Assembly: GCF_016702655.1 (NCBI RefSeq)
Contig: NZ_JADJDO010000010.1
Location: 1-16,011, forward strand
Direction: 5' to 3'
Length of the DNA stretch: 16,011 bases
From: Ideonella sp.
GTDB lineage: Bacteria > Pseudomonadota > Gammaproteobacteria > Burkholderiales > Burkholderiaceae_C
Positions 7,729 through 16,005 of this stretch are shown here, one piece after another. Numbering within the stretch: position 1 is the stretch's first letter; the number at the start of each line of letters is the position of its first letter. The notes under the pieces are model-generated. The model was not told where the DNA came from. It searched no databases and saw nothing but the letters and a program-made list of their open reading frames with translations. The position numbers and the translations under genes are program-made.

Positions 7729-8466
7729 CTATCGGCGCGATCATCATCGGCGACGAAATCCTTTCCGGCAAGCGCCAGGACAAGCATTTCGCCAAGGTCG
7801 TCGAGCTGCTCTGGGCGCGCGGCATGGCGCTAGACTGGGCGCAATACCTCGGCGACGACCGGATGCGGCTGACCGCGGCGCTCGCCGCGAGCTTCGCCTC
7901 CGGCGACATCGTCTTCAGCTTCGGCGGCATCGGCGTCACGCCGGACGACCACACGCGCCAGGCCGCCGCCGCGGCTCTGGGCGTCGGCATCGTCCTCCAT
8001 CCCGAGGCCGAGCGCGAGATCCGCGCCCGCTTCGCGGACGAAACCACGCCGCAGCGGCTGATGCTGGGCGAGTTTCCGCTCGGCAGCGCGATCATCCCCA
8101 ATCCCTACAACCGCATCCCCGGCTTTTCCATCCGCCGGCATTACTTCTTCAGGCTTTCCGGTGATGTCCTGGCCGATGCTGGAATGGGTGCTGGATACCC
8201 TGGTTGCCCACCTTCATCGCCGTGACGCGCGACGAACAGGCGATCATCGTCTGAGGCGCCGGGGTCGGCCCCTGCTGGACCTGATGAACCGCATCACGCA
8301 GGCCTACCCGCAGGCGAGCCTGTTCAGCCTGCCTTCCTTCGGCGGCGAGGGCGTGCGGCGCCACATCGAGCTCGGGATGCGCGGCGAGCCGGCCGCCGTG
8401 GAACAGGCGATGGCAGAGATTCGCGCCGAGGTGGCGCCGGCTCGGCTATGGTGGGCCGCCAGATAA
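7725..8466 (+). CDS. MoCF/CinA-like molybdopterin-binding domain protein (frame-broken C-terminus)
   Basis: The first 140 residues read cleanly: MTIGAIIIGDEILSGKRQDKHF, LGDDRMRL, then FSFGGIGVTPDDHTRQAAA, the GG-x-G-x-T-x-DD loop of the MoCF_biosynth/CinA N-terminal fold. NPYNRIPGFSIRRHYF follows. After about 8145 the frame changes several times. VMSWPMLEWVLDT is at 8161-8200 and FIAVTRDEQAIIV is in another frame to 8252. LLDLMNRITQAYPQASLFSLPSFGGEGVRRHIELGMRGEPAAVEQAM continues to 8430. All of these fit the C-terminus of the same family, whose members are about 240 residues long. Where the true stop lies is uncertain; TAA at 8464 is the simplest choice. It is probably co-transcribed with the EI24 gene (ATGA overlap). 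The true function of these CinA-like proteins without the nicotinamidase domain is unclear. Confidence 0.82.
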
Positions 8467-8494
8467 AAAAAAGCCCCGGCCGAAGCCGAGGCTT
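8465..8494 (-). terminator. Rho-independent terminator of the phasin gene
   Basis: On the minus strand AAGCCTCGGC, a 4-base TTCG loop and GCCGGGGCTT form a 10-bp stem with one mismatch, running into eight Ts. It is 50 bases past the phasin stop. A second small hairpin (GCCCC-N6-GGGGC, 8501-8516) precedes it. Confidence 0.85.
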
Positions 8495-8543
8495 GAATCC
8501 GCCCCAATGCTGGGGCTGGAGGAGGACGGTACGGCCTGAAAGC

Positions 8544-9101
8544 TTAGGCAGCCTTCTTGGCTTTGGGGGTCGCGGCGGCGCCGACGGCCTTGACGGTGGC
8601 GTTGGTCGCGGCAGCCACGTTGGCTTCGGCGATCTCGGCAACCTGCTTGGCAGCCTTGCTCATCGTATCGTAGGCCGAGTTGGCGGCAGCGATGGCGGAC
8701 TTGACCGCGGCAACCGCGACGTCGGAGCCGGCCGGGGCCGACTTGGCGGCCTTGTCCAGCGTGGAGGCGACGTTCTTGTTCGCTTCGGCGAACTGGACTT
8801 CGACCAGCTTCGAGAACTCTTCCTGGGTCTGGGCGGAGATCTCATTTGCGCTGCGCAAGTAAGCAACGGCCTTCTCGACGGCGGGCTGGTAGGGTGGCCT
8901 GCAGGAGATGACTTCCTGAAGATCCTTGGCGCCGAGCAGGGCCTTGGCGTTATTCACGCTGTCTTCCAGCACGGCACAGGCGGTGTTCAGGTTCAGCGCG
9001 GCGAAGCGCTCGGCGCTCGCGAACGCGGTGTTAGGCAGGGTCAGCATGGATTCGACGTTGGCCTTGTTGGCGGAAGCCAGTTGCTCAGGGGTGAGCCTCA
9101 T
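8544..9101 (-). CDS. Phasin family protein (PHA granule-associated)
   Basis: A 185-residue phasin, coating polyhydroxyalkanoate storage granules. The N-terminus MRLTPEQLASANKANVESML and the block ALNLNTACAVLEDSVNNAKALLGAKD are typical of betaproteobacterial PhaP. AVAYLRSANEISAQTQEEFSKL and an Ala/Lys-rich amphipathic C-terminus (AAKQVAEIAEANVAAATNATVKAV) follow. The ATG at 9101 has AAGGAGAG upstream with good spacing; the longer open frame from 9149 includes untranslated leader. Residues 67-71 (CRPPY) do not fit the family, which has ISLQA at this place. Two compensating indels between about 8887 and 8908 probably explain this. The gene has its own promoter and terminator, so it is monocistronic. 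Confidence 0.93.
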   Translation of the reverse strand: MRLTPEQLASANKANVESMLTLPNTAFASAERFAALNLNTACAVLEDSVNNAKALLGAKDLQEVISCRPPYQPAVEKAVAYLRSANEISAQTQEEFSKLVEVQFAEANKNVASTLDKAAKSAPAGSDVAVAAVKSAIAAANSAYDTMSKAAKQVAEIAEANVAAATNATVKAVGAAATPKAKKAA

Positions 9102-9155
9102 GGTTCTCTCTCCTTGAATTGATAAGTGGTGTTTAACGGGTTCAATCAATCTTGT

Positions 9156-9225
9156 TGCATCGCAGCATGGTTCAATTATAAGGGTGAATTAGCCCAAGTC
9201 AAGAAATATTTTGTGCAAAGCAGCA
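9156..9225 (-). promoter_or_regulatory. Pair of 12-bp direct repeats flanking the phasin promoter (possible PhaR operator)
   Basis: TGCATCGCAGCA (9156-9167) and TGCAAAGCAGCA (9214-9225) differ at two positions. The first falls at the predicted transcription start, the second about 12 bases upstream of the -35 box. PhaR is known to repress phaP by binding near the start point and upstream of -35 in Ralstonia. Linking these repeats to PhaR is inference. Confidence 0.45.
9175..9202 (-). promoter_or_regulatory. Sigma-70 promoter of the phasin gene
   Basis: On the minus strand TTGACT (9197-9202), a 16-base spacer and a perfect TATAAT (9175-9180). The predicted start is near 9168, giving a 67-base leader. 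The surrounding 9102-9343 intergenic region is markedly AT-rich compared with the rest of the window. Confidence 0.85.
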
Positions 9226-9343
9226 ATTAATCCAGGATTATTTTATTTTCCATATTTAACAACAAGATGAAAGTTAGTAAGCACTTATTATTGTTGCCTT
9301 CCCATGCTGCTTTTGCGGCAATGCACCCAGGGTTTGAGGACAA

Positions 9344-10224
9344 ATGACCGGGAAAACAGGCCGGCAATCCTTTTGCTTGCTGGCAGCGCAGGGGCTGTTC
9401 GTCCCTGCTCTGGAGCACCGGCTTCATCGGTGCCAAGCTGGGGCTCCCTACGCCTGGCCGCTGAGCTTCCTGCTGATCCGCTTTGCCTGCGTCATCGGAC
9501 TGCTGGGCCTGCTGGCGCTGGTCCTGCGGCGGCCCTGGCCCACAGGCCGACGCAATGGAGTTTATATCGCTGTTGCAGGCGCGTTACTGCGGCGATGGCG
9601 GCTGTCTGTCCGGGGTGTTCCTGGCCCATCCACACCGGCATGGCGGCGGGGGTGGTGGCGTTGATCGTCGGCATCCAGCCGCTGCTGACGGCGTTTCTCC
9701 AGCGCATCGATGGTGGGCGAGCGGGGTCAGCGGGCGGCAATGGATAGGCGGTGCTCGGCTTCGGCGGCGTGACGCTGGTGGTGTGGGACAAGCTGGGCTT
9801 CGGCGGGCTGAGCAGGGGCCGGGTTTGCCTTCTCGACGCTGGCGCTGGTCAGCATCACCTCGGCACCCTCTACCAGAAGCGCTACTGCGCCGACCTGGAT
9901 CTGTGGAGCGGCTCGGTGATCGGTTCGTCGCCGCCGCGCTGGTGCTGCTGCCATTCGCTCGCCTTCGAGACGATGCGCGTCGCGTGGACCAGTAGCGGTT
10001 CGTCTTCCGCGCTCGGCTGGCTGATCTTCGTGTTGTCGCTGGGCGCGATCTCGCCTGCACCTGCTGATCCGGCGCGGGGCGGCGACGCGGGTGTCGGCGC
10101 TGTTCTCGTGCCGCCGACCACGGCGCTGCTGGCGTTCCTCATTTTCGGCGAGAAGCTCGGCCTGGCGGCCGTGGCGGGGATAGCGATTGCGGCGGCTGGC
10201 GTCGCCATCGCCGTTCGGAAGTAA
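9344..10224 (+). pseudogene. EamA/DMT-family exporter, multiply frame-broken
   Basis: Following the open segments across frames rebuilds a ten-helix drug/metabolite transporter of about 290 residues. MTGKTGRQSF, AWPLSFLLIRFACVIGLLGL and VYIAVAGALL lie in the first part. VVALIVGIQPLLTAFL, ERVSGRQWIG (from adjacent frames), LGFGGVTLVVWDKLGFGGLS and LGTLYQKRYCADLDLWSGSVI follow. The last part holds ALGWLIFVLSLGAIS, VPPTTALLAFLIFGEKLGLAAVAGIAIAAAGVAIAVRK and a TAA stop. These are the two EamA repeats. The ATG at 9344 has GAGGA upstream. At least eight indels interrupt it, for example near 9375, 9570, 9620, 9700, 9745, 9825 and 10060. I think these are sequence errors, since conserved residues remain on both sides of each break. 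The substrate is unknown. The gene converges on the hydratase gene, with four bases between the stops. Confidence 0.82.
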
Positions 10225-10228
10225 CGGA

Positions 10229-10993
10229 CTATCGGTTCTTGAAGTCCGGCTTGCGCTTGTCGACGAAAGGCGGCCATGCCTTCCTGCTTGTCGGCGAGCG
10301 AAAGCGGCGTGGAAGAATGCGCCGCTCGAACAGCATGCCCTCGGCGACGGCCCTTCGCAGGCGCGGTTGACGCGGTTCCCTGACCATCATGACCACCGGC
10401 AGCGAGTAGCCGGCGATGGTTTCGGCGGTGGCGAGCGCGTCCTCGAGCAGCTTGTCGGCCGGCACCACGCGCGCGACCAGGCCAGCGCGTTCGGCTTCGA
10501 CCGCGTCCATCATGCGCGCAGTGAGGCACAGCTCCATGGCTTTCGACTTGCCGACTGCGCGCGGCAGGCGCTGCGTGCCGCCGGCCCCCGGCAGGATGCC
10601 GAGCTTGACTTCCGGCTGGCGAACTGGTTCCGTGTCGGCGGCGATGATGATGTCGCACATCATCGCCAGCTCGCTGCCGCCGCCGAGCGCGAAGCCCGCC
10701 ACTGCGGCGATCACCGGCTTGCGGCAGGTCTTCACGCGTTCCCAGTTGCGGGTGATGTATTCGCCTTGTACGCGTCCATGCTAGGAGAAGTCCGCCATCG
10801 CGCCGATGTCCGCACCTGCGGCGAAGGCCTTTTCGGAGCCGGTGATGACGATGGCGCCGATGCCCTCGTCGGACTCGAAGTCGTTCAGGGCAGCGGTGAT
10901 TTCATTGACCACCTGGTCGTTGAGCGCGTTGAGCGCCTTGGGGCGGTTGAGGGTGATGAGGCCGACACGGCCGCGTTTCTCGGCGATGATCAT
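10229..10993 (-). pseudogene. Enoyl-CoA hydratase/isomerase family protein, frame-broken
   Basis: Hydrates 2-enoyl-CoA to 3-hydroxyacyl-CoA in beta-oxidation. MIIAEKRGRVGLITLNRPKALNAL opens the protein, then AFAAGADIGAMADFS forms the oxyanion-hole loop. VIAAVAGFALGGGSELAMMCD carries the first catalytic Glu, and QPEVKLGILPGAGGTQRLPR carries the second. It ends FVDKRKPDFKNR. Breaks are at about 10781 (TAG where the family has SYMDAYKANYITRNWERVK), in DTEPVRQPE (expected DTAKFGQPE) and near 10270-10390. An AAGGAG lies about 20 bases before the ATG at 10993. A damaged codon near 11005 (CCAGGCTTCGAG, possibly ATG-GC-TTC-GAG) may be the true start. It lies directly after lptA on the same strand. 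A PHA-supply role alongside the phasin is possible but not shown. Confidence 0.87.
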
Positions 10994-11024
10994 CTCGAAG
11001 CCTGGGGCTGTCTCCTTTTGGGGT

Positions 11025-11610
11025 TCAGTAGGCGGGGCGCTGGTGGGGATGGCTGCGCGGGCGGGCTGGTTGCCGCCTTGCCTGTTCTTCGGCTGGATCA
11101 CGGCGCGCACCCTCCCGGCCGGGCATGACGCCGCCTGCCGGGGCGTTGGTGGCGAGATAGTTCGCGGTGATCGGCGTCGTACCCCAGGACTGGCCGCGCG
11201 ACCTGGTCGCCGCTGGTGACCTGGCGCGGTTGAAGAGCTTGGCCCTCTCGCTCCGGCTGTCGTACTCGATGCGCTCGCCCGCCCCTCGACGTATTCGGCC
11301 TGCCGTCGCGGCGCTGGCGGAAGGTGGCCAGGCCCTTTGCCGGCCGCGGTCGCGACGCCTCTCTGGAGCCGGCGGCGTCTTGGTGACGATCTTTGTCGCC
11401 GCAGATCGTCAGCGCCCTGGGTGAGCATCACGCCGCCCTCAGAAGATGTGCACCTGTTGTTGATGTCGTCCACCGGTCAGGCGGTCGGCTTCGATAAGTT
11501 AACCGGCTGGTCGCGATCGGCCTTCGGCGAGCGCGGCGAGGCGGCGACCAGAAGTGCAGCCGCGGCGGACGAGGAGTTGCTCAAGTGGGGATCCGGCGGC
11601 GGGGTGGCAT
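11025..11610 (-). pseudogene. lptA: LptA-like LPS transport periplasmic protein, frame-broken
   Basis: Periplasmic bridge protein of the Lpt lipopolysaccharide export machine. Across frames one reads a hydrophobic N-terminus (ALLLVAASPRSPK), then ADRDQPVNL, IEADRL, VDDINN, GGVMLTQGADDLR, RVATAAGKG, the pair KAEYVEG and ERIEYDSRSE, TSGDQVARG and GRVRAVIQPKNRQ. ADRDQPVNLEAD and the EYVEGRAERIEYD block are typical of betaproteobacterial LptA. The length of about 195 codons matches the family. The ATG at 11610 follows the lptC stop by a few bases. The TGA at 11025-11027 is the likely stop, lying immediately before an AAGGAG for the hydratase gene. Indels occur roughly every 30-60 bases. Confidence 0.78.
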
Positions 11611-11617
11611 TGTGGTG

Positions 11618-12185
11618 CTATTGTGACCTGGCCGATGAGTGGATGAGCTGCGACTTGTTGAAAAGGTCATCCGCGGGAATGCTTCACCTGACCAGGCGCC
11701 CTGGGTGCCGCGCGTCATCAGCACTGGCGAGTCGGTGCGCGCGCTGGGCGTCGGGCCAGACCAGGTGCGTCGTCGAGTCGAGGGCGAGCTGCAGGCCCCC
11801 GGTCTTCGTCGCCTCGCGCACGCGGGCTGTTTGCCGGCAAGGTCGACCTGCTCCCCGCAGGGCGACGTCCGCCGCGCGCGGGGTGAGCTGGGTGGTGGCC
11901 GCCGCCTGCCAGGAGCTGCAGGCGAGGCTCGCGAGCGGTGATGAGTTGGCGGGTGATAAGCCGTTTTGTCGGCGAGGCTGCTCTGCGACTCAGTTGCCAG
12001 AGCCGTGCGCCCAGCGCGCTTTGAATCCGACGACGCGGGTGTCGGGGCGAAGATGTCCGGGTCGTGCCGGTCATTGGCTGTCGCTGACCGCGTCGCTCCG
12101 GTGGGTGACGCGCTCGAGCCACACAGGTGACGCCGGCCAGCGCCGGGAGGGCGAAGATCGACCGGCGCCAGGTGTCGACCTTCAT
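11618..12185 (-). pseudogene. lptC: LptC-like LPS export inner-membrane protein, frame-broken
   Basis: Membrane-anchored partner of LptA in lipopolysaccharide export. The start reads MKVDTWRRSIFALPALAGVT, a single N-terminal helix, followed in other frames by WLERVTHRSDAVSDSQ and RHDPDIFA. SLTAREPGLQLLAGG, EQVDLAGKQP, LQLALDSTTHLVWPDAQ, TDSPVLMTRG and FNKSQLIHSSARSQ then complete the beta-jellyroll. The size of about 189 codons fits. The ATG at 12185 follows directly on the last residues of KdsD. The call rests on domain order and position between kdsD and lptA, because the sequence is badly broken. Confidence 0.7.
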
Positions 12186-13209
12186 GCTGATGACCTTGGC
12201 GCGGATCAGGTCGTGGGTGGTGAGCGCGCCCGCCAGCGGGCCGTTGCCTGATCGAGCTCCCGCAGTTGGTCGGCTGATGCGTAGGTCCTCCATCGTCGCT
12301 GCACCTGGGCGAGCCAAGGCGCGATGCTGCGTGGGGATTGCGCGTCATGACCTGCGCCACCGGCGGGCACTGCGCAGGTCGCGGCCTTTTTCCAGGGCGC
12401 GGCGCAGGTCCGTCGGTGAAGATGCCAACCGGCACGCGTCGGCGTCGACCACCGCGGTCAGCGCCTTCACGCCCCGGCGGTAATCGCCAGCACGGCATCG
12501 GCGAGCGTGGCATGCTCGCCGACACTGTGCGAACCGCCGCGACGGGGGCGCATAGTCGCCGCGGACATGCGTCAGCAGGCGGCGGCCAAGCGCGCCGCCG
12601 GGGTGGAGCGGGCGAAGTCCCGGCGTGAAGTTGCGCGCGTCGAGCAGCGCGACCGCGAGCGCGCGCCGAGCGCGAGCGCCGCGGTGGTGCTGGCAGTGGG
12701 GGTGCGGTTAAACAGAGCTGGCAGCCCTCTGCCGACACCGGCGTCGAGGTGGGCGTCGGCTTCGCGCGAGCGGCGAAGCCGGATTGCTGGTGACCGACCC
12801 GAGGCGCATTCCCTGGTCGCTTGACCAGCGGCACGATGGTGAGCGCAGTTCCTCGCTCTCGCCGGAGTTCGACAGCGCGATCAGCGTCGTCTCCGCGCGG
12901 TGATCATGCTTGCGAGGTCGCCGCGGGCGGCTTCAGCGGCCTGCATCGAAGTAGGCCGGCGCCGGTGCTGGCGAGGTGGCGGCGAGCTGCGCGGGACGAT
13001 GGCCGGACTTGCCGACGCCGGCGACGACGACCGGCCATGGCGGGCGAGACATCGGATGGCGCGCCACTCCTGGGGAAGCCGGCGTCGAGGCGGCCACGAA
13101 GTCGGCCCTGAGCGCACGCGGCCGGCGGCTAGATGTGCGCCGCTTTCGCCCGAAGCTCGGGGCCTTGGATTTGATCGGCGTTTTCGTGCCGAAGGGGTTC
13201 CTGGTTCAT
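12186..13209 (-). pseudogene. kdsD: KdsD-like arabinose-5-phosphate isomerase (SIS + two CBS domains), frame-broken
   Basis: Converts ribulose-5-phosphate to arabinose-5-phosphate, the first step of Kdo synthesis for lipopolysaccharide. The start MNQEPLRHENADQIQGPELR is at 13209. In different frames one then reads VVVAGVGKSGH (SIS sugar-binding loop), LIALSNSGESEEL, MRLGSVTSNPASPLAREAD, and TASTTAALALGDALAVALLDARGFTPG. The CBS pair follows with VKALTAVVDAD, VPVGIFTDG, PVAQVMTRNPHA, MEDLRIS and LAGALTTHDLIRAKVI. The length (about 1,020 bases) matches a 325-340 residue enzyme after errors are corrected. It diverges from the KefC-like gene, with 29 bases between the two starts. I see no single frame longer than about 100 genuine codons. 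Confidence 0.82.
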
Positions 13210-13238
13210 ACGGGCGCGTGCAGTAAAGCTCAGAGGAA

Positions 13239-15244
13239 ATGATACCAATAACCTGGCGGCCGCCTGGCACCTGCATGTCGTGCCCACGCTGCAACCTGGT
13301 TCTCGTCCTGCTCGCTGCCGCCGGTTGTGATGGTGGCCTGTTCTGCGGCCCTCAGCTGCTGGTGCTCTGCCTACCTGCTGGTCGGCGCCGCCTCGGGCCG
13401 CACGCGCTGGACCTCATGCAGGACTCCGGGCGGCGCGCCACCTGGCCTGAGTTCCGTGGTGTTCCTGATGTTCTCGATCGGCCTCAGGTTCTCCACGACG
13501 CGCCTATGGCGATGAAGCGCACGGTGGGCGCTCGGCTCGGCCTGGCCCAGGGTGCTGCACGACCGTGCCTCGCCCCACTTGGTCCGCCGGCGTGCTGGCG
13601 GGGCATGGATGACCGGTCTCGCCTGGGCGGCACGCTCGCGATGTCATCCTGACCGTGATCCTTCCGGTGTCTCGGCGAAGCGCATGGAGATTCAGGAGTC
13701 CGGCACGCCGCGAAGTCATCGGCGTGCCGCTGTTGAACCTGGCGAAGGTGGTGCCGCTGCTGATCCCGCATTGCCCGGCATTGTCTCTGGGCTGAGGAGA
13801 CAATGGCGGAGACCTGGCGTCCGCGGCGGCTGAAGGCGGCCGTGCTGCTGTCGCTGGTGCTGTTCTTCGGCCAGCGCCTGATGCGCGGGTGGTTACGGTG
13901 ATGGCGCGCGGCGCGCGCTCGGGCGAGCTCTTCAGGCGGCTCAACGTCGCTGGATCACGCTCGGCCTGGCTTGGCTCACCGAGCTGGCCGGCCTGTCGCC
14001 TGCGATCGCCTTCCTCGCCGGATGCTGATCACCGAGACGGAATACCGCCACCAGGTGGAAGAGGACATCAAGCCCTTCCGCGACGTCCCTGCTGGGGTTG
14101 TTCTTCGTCACCGTCGGCACGTTCCCGACGCCGGCGTGATCGTGCGACCCAGTGGCGGTGGGTGGCCGGCCTGCTGGCGCACTGTTAACCGGCAAGTTCG
14201 GCCGTCTGGGCGGCCTGTCGCGGGCCTTCGGGTCGCCGGAAAATGGGACCGTGCGCTCCGGGTTGTGGCCAGGCGCCGGCGGCGAGTTCGGCTGATGCTC
14301 ATCGCGCCGGGTCGGGGCACCCTGCTGCCGGGCGCCGTGCTGCGGGCGGTGGTGGCGGCGCTGGTGCTCTCCGCCCTGCTGGCGCCGCTGATCCGGTGAT
14401 GCGCAGCGAAAAGTCGTGATACGCTACCGCCTCCGGAATGGATCTTTGCTTTATGGAGGGCTGACGCAGATCGCGGCCAGCTCGATGGCGCGAAAGCACG
14501 CCATCATCTGCGGCGGCTACGGCCGCGGCAGCTAATCTGCGGCGCGCTTCCTCGAACAGGCGTCTCCTACATCGCCCTTGACCTCGACCCGGAGCGCGTG
14601 CGCGAAGCCGCGCGCTGGCGACACCGTGGTGCTGGCGATGCCGCCCGGCGCGGCTGGTGGCGGCCGGGCTGATGCGCGCCAGCATGCTGATCTCGCGGCC
14701 TATGCCGTGCAAACTCTGCCCTCCGCGTGCTGGCGCTGGTGCGCGCGCTGCGGCAGGCTGCCGGTGGTGGTGCGGGCGGTCGACAAAGGCGACTTGGCCC
14801 GCCTCGCAGGGCGACACCGCAAAGGTGGTGGAGAGTGCTCAGGTGCCATCATCCTGCCTCACCTGCGCCTTTACTGGTGCTGCTCAGCGTGCCGAATCCG
14901 CACTTCCCGCGTCGTGCGGCGCTTCCGCGAGTGCGCGAGCAGCATACGACCTGCTGCGCGGCTTCTTCCACGGGCGTCCGACGCCGCCGACGACCTCGAC
15001 GAGGCGCGCCAGCCGCGCTACTGCATTCGCTGGTGCTGAATCCCGGCAGCCGCCGGGGCATCGACCGCAGCATCGCCGAGATCGACCTCGAGCGCTACGG
15101 CGTCGCCGTCACCGCCATCCGCCGGCGCGGCACCCGTCGCCGTCAGCCTGGCACCGAGGCCCGGCGAGGCCGGCGACGTGGTGGTGCTGATGGGCGTCCC
15201 AGCGCGCCCCTGGCGGCGGGAAAGGCCAGCTGCTGCAGGGATAG
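13239..15244 (+). pseudogene. KefC-type monovalent cation:proton antiporter (CPA2) with RCK domain, frame-broken
   Basis: Reassembling frames gives an inner-membrane antiporter of about 660 residues. Recognisable pieces in order are LVLVLLAAA, GPHALDLMQDSG, VVFLMFSIGL, AMKRTV, GGTLAMSS and MEIQ. LKAAVLLSLVLFFGQRLMRG, ITETEYRHQVEEDIKPFRDV, LFFVTVG, GGEFG and VVAALVLSALLAPLIR complete the membrane half. The cytosolic half has the TrkA-N nucleotide fold (KHAIICGGYGRG, ALDLDPERVREA, GLMRASML) and TrkA-C (LVLNPGSR, GIDRSIAEIDLERYGVAVTAIRRRGTR, GDVVVLMG). It ends CTG-CAG-GGA-TAG at 15242-15244. The ATG at 13239 is preceded by AGAGGA. In-phase reading there (MIPNNLAAAWHLHVVPTLQL) needs one base added. 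Whether it is glutathione-gated like E. coli KefC cannot be judged. Confidence 0.85.
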
Positions 15245-15245
15245 G

Positions 15246-15270
15246 GAAGCCCGCCTTCGGGCGGGGCTTC
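15246..15270 (+). terminator. Hairpin directly after the KefC-like gene
   Basis: GAAGCCCGCC, TTCG, GGCGGGGCTTC form a 10-bp stem with one extra G, closed by a stable TTCG tetraloop and starting one base after the stop. No T-run follows, so termination strength is uncertain. The extra G may be an indel error. Confidence 0.55.
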
Positions 15271-15356
15271 GAGCATGGGAGCGCTTCATTGCCGACGCAC
15301 ACCGGCCTCCCCACGCGCGCTGGCGTCGTTGGCGAAATTGTATAAGGATGACGTAT

Positions 15357-15380
15357 GGGCGCCAAATTGGCGCTCGTTTT
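15357..15380 (+). terminator. Rho-independent terminator between the KefC-like gene and the convergent pilin gene
   Basis: GGGCGCC-AAATT-GGCGCTC (7 bp, one G-T pair) is followed by G and TTTT on the plus strand. It lies about 110 bases after the KefC-like stop and just past the likely end of the convergent pilin gene. It could serve the plus-strand transcript. On the minus strand it lacks a T-run. Confidence 0.6.
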
Positions 15381-15387
15381 ATGCACA

Positions 15388-15964
15388 TCACCCGCATCGC
15401 TGCCGGTCGTCGTGTTGCCGTCATCGACGGTGGTGTCGCGCTGGCGGGCGAAGCGGCGCAAGATGTTCGAGAACAGATGTAGAAGTTGGCGGCTGAGGGC
15501 GTGGCGCCCGACCAGACGCAGCCTCGCCGGTGACGCCGAGGCGGCCGCCGTCGGCGTTCTTCGGCATGCTCGTCGCCGAGGCTGGTCGCCGACGGTCGGC
15601 GTGCCGGTGGCCGGGCCGGTTAGTACGCCGTCCTGCCGGAACAACCTGGATACCGTCCGTCACGGTGGTCGAATTCTGGCGTGCCGTTAACGCAGCCCGT
15701 TGGCCAGGCCGGCGGCAGAAGGGTGATCGCCACGGTAACCCGCGCCGATGTGGGCGAGTGGCGGCAATCGTCGCCGGGCAGGGCGCGGTACTTGTCCTGG
15801 TGAAGGCGTCAGACAGGGTGAAATGTTGCGGAAATCGTTCATAAGGTTCTTCACGCGGCGCCTTCCGTGATTGATGGCCCTTCAGCACGCCGCCGAGCAG
15901 CAGGCCGACAATCCCTGCTACGATGGCGATTTCGACCAAGGGTGAAGCATTGTCTTTGTCTCAT
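15388..15964 (-). pseudogene. Type IV prepilin-like protein, frame-broken
   Basis: The N-terminus MRQRQCFTL-VEIAIVAGIVGLLLGGVLKG is the prepilin cleavage/methylation signature: a short basic leader, then FTLVE with Glu5 and a long hydrophobic helix. One extra G separates FTL from VEIA. Further pieces in several frames are ARVKNLMNDFRNIS, DKYRALPGDD, ATAHIGAGYRGD, NADGGRLGVTG, SAANFYICSSNILRRFARQ and DTTVDDGNTTTGSMR. These fit a large group of pseudopilin-like proteins of about 190 residues found in betaproteobacteria. The residue before the cleavage site reads Cys instead of Gly, but this may be an error. The ATG at 15964 has no Shine-Dalgarno next to it. The stop near 15388 is approximate. 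Whether it is a pilus subunit or a type II secretion pseudopilin is not decidable. Confidence 0.8.
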
Positions 15965-16005
15965 TTATTGCTGGTAAAGGAAGCCCGACTATCCTTTAGC
16001 AATAA
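15965..16005. repeat. Inverted repeat in the leader of the prepilin gene
   Basis: TTATTGCTGGTAAAGGA (15965-15981) and TCCTTTAGCAATAA (15992-16005) are inverted copies with three extra bases in the left arm and a 10-base loop. On the minus strand the structure ends exactly at the prepilin ATG. The only AAGGA-like ribosome-binding sequence upstream is inside the stem. Confidence 0.75.

Noticed and set aside
11337..12834. Several 200-400 codon open frames here, on both strands, as novel proteins
   Set aside because: They are Arg/Pro/Ala-rich shadow frames. The real signal is the frame-broken kdsD, lptC and lptA on the minus strand.
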